The notes under the pieces: model-generated
Database searches by the model: none
Told to the model about the DNA's origin: nothing
What the model saw: the letters and a program-made list of their open reading frames with translations, nothing else
NCBI RefSeq assembly: GCF_011320225.1
Contig: NZ_JAAOEN010000001.1
Span: 248,001 to 312,000, forward strand
DNA length: 64,000 nucleotides
From: Phytoactinopolyspora limicola
GTDB lineage: Bacteria; Actinomycetota; Actinomycetes; Jiangellales; Jiangellaceae
Direction of reading: 5' to 3'
Shown: one piece after another, positions 59,208-64,000 of the stretch
Numbering within the stretch: the first letter of the stretch is position 1
Layout of the letters: each line of letters opens with the position of its first letter
Translations under genes and position numbers: made by a program

Positions 59208-60944
59208 TCAGTGGCCTTGGAAGTCTTGCTCAGCCCAGTACCCGACCACGTCGGGATCGATCTTCGCGTCGACGATCATCGGCCCGTCCGGCTTCTCCAA
59301 CCAGGCCGCCACCGGCGCCAGGTCAGCCACATCCCGCACTGTGACACCACCAGCGCCGGCTCCCCGCGCCAGCGCGGCGATGTCCGTCGACGGGAACCGC
59401 ACCAGTTCCAGCCCGGCACCGCTGCCGCTGAAATGGTGCACCTCGGCACCGTAGGCGGCGTCGTTGTACACGACGACGAGCACCGGAAGCCGCAGCCGGA
59501 CCAGGGTCTCAAGCTCGGAGACACTCATGAGGAATCCGCCGTCGCCCGCCGCCAGGACGGTCAGCCGATCCGGCCGAGCGATCCGCGCACCGACCGCCGC
59601 GGCCAGGCCGAGGCCGATCGATTGGAAGCCGGCGCTGGTGAACACGAACCCTTCCGGATCGGGCACCGACCAGCACGTGACCGGCCAGCCGAGAAAATGC
59701 CCACCGTCGACGACGATGGTCCGCTCCGCGGGCAGCATCGTCTCCAACTCCAGGGACAGCACCCGTGGGTGGATCACGTCGGTGTGCACACTCCCCGGGT
59801 CAACCGTCTGTGCTCGGCCGTAACGGTGAATGCGGGCGCCGACGGTTTCGGTCCGCCAGCCGGGGTACGCCGGGCCGTCATCGTCGCGGGCCGCCAGCTC
59901 GTCGAGGATCGCCCGGGCGGTCTCGTCGGAATCGCCGAGCACACCGACGTCGACCCGTTCAGTCAGCCCGAGCGCACCTGGGTCGACGTCGACCTGTACG
60001 ACGACAGCATCCGGGTTCACCAGCCGCCCGTGCCGCAGGGTCCACGTGGTGAACGAGCATCCGAATCCGATGACGACGTCGGCCTCCCGCATCAGTTCCG
60101 CTGCCTCGTCGGAGGCGAACCCGCCCGCGATCCCGAGCGTCCACGGGTCCTCACCGAAGAATCCATTCGCCACGGCCGTGGTGGCCAGCAACGCACCAAC
60201 ACGTTGCCCGAGTTTTAGCAGCGATCCGCGGGCGCCCGACACCACGGCGCCGCGCCCGGCGATGATCAGCGGCCGCTGTGCCGTCGCCAGCAGATTTGCC
60301 ACACCCTCAACCGATACCCGGGTGGGCGCAGGCACACGTGACATGCCGGTCCCGTCCGTCGCCAACCCAGCTGGCGCGGCGACGTCGACCGCCTGGATGT
60401 CCAGCGGCAGGTTAAGAACCACGGGGCGACGCTCCACCCACGCGCGACGGTAAGCCCGGATCGTGTCCTCGACCACCGTCTCCGGCCGGTGCACCTGCTC
60501 CACGGCGGCACCAGTGCGCTCGATCAGCCCAGCCTGGTCGACGTAGAAGTTGGATCTGATGGACCCGGCAGACGTCTGACCAGTGATGACGAGCAATGGC
60601 GTCCGGCTCTTCACCGCGTCCACCAGGCCGGTGATCGTGTTGGTCAGCCCCGGGCCTTGATGCACGCTGCACACGGCCAGCTCACCGGACACCCGGGTAT
60701 AACTATCCGCCATGGTGACCGCCGCGCCCTCGTGCCGCGCTCCGACGTAGCGGGCACCGGCCGCGATCAAGGCCGCTGTCGGCACGAAGTTCCCACTCCC
60801 GACGACGCCGAACACCTGTCGCACGCCGAGGCGCCACAACGTCTCACCAACCAACTGCCCGGCCGGCGTCCTACCGCTCAGGGGTGGCCCGCCAGCTTTC
60901 GGACGGGTCCGCTCGACGACTTCTCCACTGGTACGGGCTTTCAT
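59208..60944 (-). CDS. Thiamine-diphosphate-dependent enzyme (acetolactate-synthase-like superfamily)
   Basis: 578 residues from the ATG at 60942-60944, with GAAGGA 7 nt upstream. Cofactor parts are complete: catalytic Glu72 in VGARHEGAAVTMADSYTR, the Mg/ThDP motif GDGGFLMSVSELETLV with NDAAYG about 30 residues later, and SVHQGPGLTNTITGLVDA. Conserved parts cannot tell acetolactate synthase from decarboxylase, lyase or hydrolase. No small regulatory subunit or ilv genes are near, so biosynthetic acetolactate synthase is unlikely. In this setting it could cleave a 2-oxo acid or cyclic dione formed downstream of the ring opening. It follows the molybdenum-subunit gene by 59 bp. Confidence 0.82.
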   Translation of the reverse strand: MKARTSGEVVERTRPKAGGPPLSGRTPAGQLVGETLWRLGVRQVFGVVGSGNFVPTAALIAAGARYVGARHEGAAVTMADSYTRVSGELAVCSVHQGPGLTNTITGLVDAVKSRTPLLVITGQTSAGSIRSNFYVDQAGLIERTGAAVEQVHRPETVVEDTIRAYRRAWVERRPVVLNLPLDIQAVDVAAPAGLATDGTGMSRVPAPTRVSVEGVANLLATAQRPLIIAGRGAVVSGARGSLLKLGQRVGALLATTAVANGFFGEDPWTLGIAGGFASDEAAELMREADVVIGFGCSFTTWTLRHGRLVNPDAVVVQVDVDPGALGLTERVDVGVLGDSDETARAILDELAARDDDGPAYPGWRTETVGARIHRYGRAQTVDPGSVHTDVIHPRVLSLELETMLPAERTIVVDGGHFLGWPVTCWSVPDPEGFVFTSAGFQSIGLGLAAAVGARIARPDRLTVLAAGDGGFLMSVSELETLVRLRLPVLVVVYNDAAYGAEVHHFSGSGAGLELVRFPSTDIAALARGAGAGGVTVRDVADLAPVAAWLEKPDGPMIVDAKIDPDVVGYWAEQDFQGH

Positions 60945-61003
60945 CGATCCGTCCTTCGCTGATCGTGGATCATGATCGTGCACCTGGAGCCGCCTGGTGC
61001 CTC

Positions 61004-63370
61004 TCAAGCGGTCGCATCCGCTGCGCGCAGGGCCCCCCAGACGCGCTCCGGGGTGAACGGCATGTCGAGGTCACGCACACCCGCCGGGCGGAGCGCGTCC
61101 AGCACAGCGTTGGCGATCGCCGGCGTCGACCCAATCGCGCCGCTCTCCCCGATGCCCTTCACGCCCATCGGGTTGACCGGTGTGGGGGACGTCGCGCGGG
61201 CCGTACGGATCACCGGTGTTTGGCGCGCCGTCGGCACGGCGTAGTCCATCAACGACGACGTCAGCGGCTGCCCGTCGGCGTCGTAAACCACCCGCTCGAA
61301 CAGCGCCTGCGCGATGCCCTGCGCGACGCCGCCATGCACCTGCCCGTCGGCCACGAGTGGGTTGATGACGGTGCCGCAGTCGTCTACGGCAACGAAGTCG
61401 GTGACGTCGACGTGGCCGGTCAACCGGTCCACCTCCACGACGCACGCGTGTGTCCCCGAGGAGAACGTGTAGTTGGGCGGGTCGAAGTAGCCGGTCGCGT
61501 CCAACCCGGGCTCCTCGCCCTCGGCCAGCGGTTTCATCAACATCAGCGCCTTGGTCGCGATGGCGGCGAAGCCGATGCGCGTCGCCGGCACGCCCCTGAC
61601 CTGGTAGCCGCCGGACACCTGCTCGACGTCCTTCTCGTCAGCCTCCAGCAGTTCCGCCGCCCATCGCTTCGCCTTGGCCACCACTTTCCGGCAGGCCAGC
61701 AGAACAGCGGTGCCGCCGACCGCCGCGCTACGCGAACCGAACGTGCCGAACCCGAACGGGGACGTCTCGGTGTTGCCGTAAATGATCGAGATGTCGTCAT
61801 ACGGTATCTGCAGCGCGTCCGCCGCCACCTGTGCGAACGTCGTCTCGTGTCCCTGCCCGTGCCCGCACGTGCCCATCGAGATGGCGACCTTGCCGGACGG
61901 GTGGACCCGCACCGACGCACTCTCCCACAGGCCCGGCGAGCCTTCCATCGCGGCTACTGCTGACGGGGTCACCCCACCGATCTCGACGTACGATGCCACC
62001 CCCACCCCGATCAGCCGTCCGTCGTCATTACCGCTGCGCTGCAGGGCACGCACGTCGTTGTACCCGATCTCGTCCAGCGCCGTCCGCAGGGCGGCCGCGT
62101 AGTCGCCGCTGTCGTAGTCCAGCCCGGTCGGCGTGTGCCACGGGAACGCGTCGGCCGGGACGTAATTACGACGACGCACCTCAGCCGGGTCCAGGCCGAG
62201 CTCCGCGGCCACCTCGTCGATCAGCCGCTCGGTGTAGTACGTCGCCTCCGGCCGCCCGGCGCCCCGATACGGACCGGTGGGTGTGGTGTTGGTGAACACC
62301 CCGACGATCTCCACGTCGATCGAATCGAAGGCGTAACTCTGCGGCAGCAGCGGCCCGGTGCGCCCAATGATGGTTCCCGACGAGTTGGGGTACAGGTACG
62401 CGCCCATGTTCCCGAGCACGCGCCCCCGCATGGCGGTGATCACGCCGTCGTCGTCGAAGGCCACCTCCAGGTCGGCGACGTGATCGCGGCCGTGTGTCGT
62501 CGCGAGGAAACTCTCGGTGCGCTCCTCGACCCACTTGACCGGCCGGCCCAGATGCTTGGCAGCGTAGGCGATCGCGGCCTCGTCGGGATACATCGGCTCC
62601 TTGGCGCCGAACGCACCGCCGACATCACCCGCGTCGACTCTGATCAGGTGTTCCGGCATCCCCAGCACCTGGCCGATGAACCACCTGGTGTGGTGCGGAC
62701 GCTGAGTGGTGATCCAGACGTCCATGACCTGCTCGTGCTGGTCGTACGCTGCGATCATGCCGCGCGGCTCCATCACGAACGGCGCTACCCGGTGGTTCAC
62801 CAGGCGGCGACGTAGGCGGTATGGCGCGGCGTCGAAGGCCGCAGCGGTGTCGCCACCGGTGTAGGCGGTGCGGAAGCAGCAGTTGTCGTCGAACCCTTCA
62901 TGCAGGACGGGCGCGCCGTCAGCAACGGCGTCTTCAACCAGACACACCGCCGGGAGGGTCTCGTAGGACACGTCGACCGCTTCGGCACCGTCGGCGGCGG
63001 CCGCGGGTGATTCGGCGACGACGACGGCCACCGGGTCACCCACCCAGCGGACCGTCCCCGACGAGAGCACCGGCAGCTCCGGCAACGGCACACCAAGGCT
63101 GGGCGGCTGCCGGATCAGCGGGATCGGGTGTACGTCGTGGAGGTCGTCGGCGGTGATGACGGCAACCACCCCGCTCATCGCCAGTGCGGTGCTGGTGTCG
63201 ATGCCGAGCAGCCGCGCGTGCGCCACCGTGCTGCGCACGAAATGCGCGTACAGCTGCCCCTGCAGGGTCCGGTCTTCGAGGAAACGTCCGCGTCCGGTCA
63301 GGAACCGCGGATCCTCGCGTCGCCGGACCGCCTGCCCGACGTACGGCTGCGGGTGCTCGGTGGTCGTCAT
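61004..63370 (-). CDS. Molybdenum hydroxylase large subunit (xanthine dehydrogenase/CoxL family)
   Basis: 788 residues. Mo-cofactor motifs are present: RVDAGDVGGAFGAKEPMY, GPYRGAGRPEATYYTE and the C-terminal catalytic Glu in VKGIGESGAIGS. PYRGAGR in place of AYXCSFR excludes a form-I CO dehydrogenase; it is of the N-heterocycle or aldehyde hydroxylase kind. The large subunit alone lacks FAD and Fe-S sites, so it must join the CoxM/CoxS-like subunits at 52603-53993. It probably hydroxylates a carbon next to a ring nitrogen using water. Its ATG overlaps the SDR stop by 4 bp. Confidence 0.88.
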   Translation of the reverse strand: MTTTEHPQPYVGQAVRRREDPRFLTGRGRFLEDRTLQGQLYAHFVRSTVAHARLLGIDTSTALAMSGVVAVITADDLHDVHPIPLIRQPPSLGVPLPELPVLSSGTVRWVGDPVAVVVAESPAAAADGAEAVDVSYETLPAVCLVEDAVADGAPVLHEGFDDNCCFRTAYTGGDTAAAFDAAPYRLRRRLVNHRVAPFVMEPRGMIAAYDQHEQVMDVWITTQRPHHTRWFIGQVLGMPEHLIRVDAGDVGGAFGAKEPMYPDEAAIAYAAKHLGRPVKWVEERTESFLATTHGRDHVADLEVAFDDDGVITAMRGRVLGNMGAYLYPNSSGTIIGRTGPLLPQSYAFDSIDVEIVGVFTNTTPTGPYRGAGRPEATYYTERLIDEVAAELGLDPAEVRRRNYVPADAFPWHTPTGLDYDSGDYAAALRTALDEIGYNDVRALQRSGNDDGRLIGVGVASYVEIGGVTPSAVAAMEGSPGLWESASVRVHPSGKVAISMGTCGHGQGHETTFAQVAADALQIPYDDISIIYGNTETSPFGFGTFGSRSAAVGGTAVLLACRKVVAKAKRWAAELLEADEKDVEQVSGGYQVRGVPATRIGFAAIATKALMLMKPLAEGEEPGLDATGYFDPPNYTFSSGTHACVVEVDRLTGHVDVTDFVAVDDCGTVINPLVADGQVHGGVAQGIAQALFERVVYDADGQPLTSSLMDYAVPTARQTPVIRTARATSPTPVNPMGVKGIGESGAIGSTPAIANAVLDALRPAGVRDLDMPFTPERVWGALRAADATA

Positions 63371-64000
63371 ATGCGGCCTCCGTCGGTGTTGATGACCACT
63401 CCGGTGACGATGCGAGCGGCGGCCGGGTCAGCCAAGTACACGTACGCTCCAGCGTGATCGACGGGTTCAGCCAGCGTCTGAAGAGCGTTACCAGCTGTGA
63501 TCCGCTGGTCGCGGCCGTCGACCCGATCAGCGGTCAGGTCCTGATCCAACGTGCCGAGGCCGCCGAGCTTCGTTCCCGACGTTCCGCCCGGTGCTACCCC
63601 GTTCACGCGCACCTGCGGGGCCAGATCCTTGGCCAAGTGAGTGACCACACCACGCAGCGCCCATTTCGAGCTGCCATACAGCACTCCGCCGCCCTCGGGA
63701 TAGAACGCGGACGCGGAGAGGGTGAGCGTCACCGACCCGTTGGCCGCACGCAACGATGGGTAGGCGATGTTGATGGCCAGCAGACTGCTGAGCACGTTGG
63801 TCCGCCAGATCTCCTCGGCCGCCGCACAGACGTCGGCCGAGGTGAGCTCCCGGAGGGAAGCGTAGTAGTCGAACACGCCAACCCCGCAGGTCAGGTGGTC
63901 GATTCCGCCGCCGGATGTCGCCGCGGCCCGGACCACCTCGGCGACGTCGTCGGGACACGTAGCGTCGCCATGAATAACGTGGACGGCGTCGGGATGGTCG
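63367..64000 (-). CDS. Short-chain dehydrogenase, cis-dihydrodiol-dehydrogenase-like (5' part beyond the window)
   Basis: About 210 residues are visible; the N-terminal cofactor fold lies past the right edge. The catalytic motif is SSKWALRG after YG (Tyr-x3-Lys), and RVNGVAPGG and DGGRI follow as in classical SDRs. NVLSSLLAINIAYPSLRAAN, SASAFYPEGGGVLYGSSK and AKDLAPQVRVNGVAPGGT resemble BphB/HcaB-type cis-dihydrodiol dehydrogenases. The usual NNAG or GNAG segment is replaced by CGVG in HLTCGVGVFDYY. It should oxidise a cyclic alcohol with NAD. It is co-translated with the molybdenum subunit through a 4-bp overlap. Confidence 0.82.
   Translation of the reverse strand, partial: DHPDAVHVIHGDATCPDDVAEVVRAAATSGGGIDHLTCGVGVFDYYASLRELTSADVCAAAEEIWRTNVLSSLLAINIAYPSLRAANGSVTLTLSASAFYPEGGGVLYGSSKWALRGVVTHLAKDLAPQVRVNGVAPGGTSGTKLGGLGTLDQDLTADRVDGRDQRITAGNALQTLAEPVDHAGAYVYLADPAAARIVTGVVINTDGGRI

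Noticed and set aside
59208-60944. Biosynthetic acetolactate synthase IlvB
   Set aside because: No small subunit, no ilv neighbours, and it is placed in a catabolic operon; only the superfamily can be claimed.
61004-63370. Aerobic CO dehydrogenase large subunit
   Set aside because: The form-I motif AYXCSFR is absent; PYRGAGR is found instead, and the context is ring catabolism.

Overview
The window is high-GC DNA with dense genes, frequent GTG starts, many ATGA/GTGA stop-start overlaps, and several genes that seem to be read from leaderless transcripts (a TANNNT -10 box only 6-7 nt before the ATG). An AfsR-type regulator, a sortase-anchored wall protein, AddAB recombination genes and many small VOC/TetR/ArsR/WYL units all point to a soil-type actinomycete (Actinomycetes). 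The genus cannot be fixed by reading; a Jiangella-like organism is only a guess.

Layout. 1-161 is the 3' end of thiG. 238-3618 holds a VOC protein, a convergent AraC-type regulator and a secreted YddW-like glycosidase. 3721-10100 holds gabD and, divergent from it, a four-gene Aap-type amino-acid ABC transporter. 10176-14326 holds an OsmC protein, an alpha/beta hydrolase, a Gfo/Idh/MocA oxidoreductase and an LPXTG wall protein with a Gly-Asp repeat stalk. 14417-20925 is an NMT1/TauA-type ABC transporter diverging from a secreted sugar dehydrogenase and a LamG-like protein; LacI-type operators lie between them but no lacI gene is visible. 21181-27858 is mostly small or poorly known proteins (HicB-fold/HTH, zinc ribbon, lipoprotein, HTH_42 protein, DUF2277, beta-propeller). 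27944-30499 holds a VOC/TetR pair with two operators, a FabH-like synthase and an NTF2-fold protein. 30702-36961 is addB-addA. 37091-41700 is a short chaperone operon (lidless DnaK, J-like protein without HPD, GrpE-like) diverging from a zinc-ribbon membrane-anchored serine protease. 41755-45445 has DUF1028, ArsR-SRPBCC, YdeI-like, VOC and WYL genes.

The most notable part is 48605-64000, running off the right edge. It is a catabolic cluster, almost all on the minus strand with overlapping genes: a dihydrodiol-dehydrogenase-like SDR, a molybdenum hydroxylase whose large subunit is separated from its FAD and 2Fe-2S subunits, a ThDP enzyme, a complete TRAP transporter, a carboxymuconolactone-decarboxylase-fold protein, an enoyl-CoA hydratase, a DUF1185 protein, a close relative of enamidase, a [3Fe-4S] ferredoxin and its reductase. 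A GAF/LuxR regulator sits inside it and an AfsR-like regulator lies at its end. The parts fit uptake of an organic acid, hydroxylation of a ring, hydrolytic opening of a cyclic enamide or lactam, and CoA- or ThDP-dependent breakdown of the product. The order recalls the start of bacterial nicotinate breakdown, but the combination does not match a pathway I know. The substrate is inferred, not shown.

Repeats: two long near-perfect palindromes of one apparent family (3614-3711, 37032-37105), a nested inverted repeat (23959-24046) and a 126-bp element with 16-bp terminal inverted repeats (25855-25980). I saw no CRISPR array, rRNA, tRNA, transposase or phage genes.
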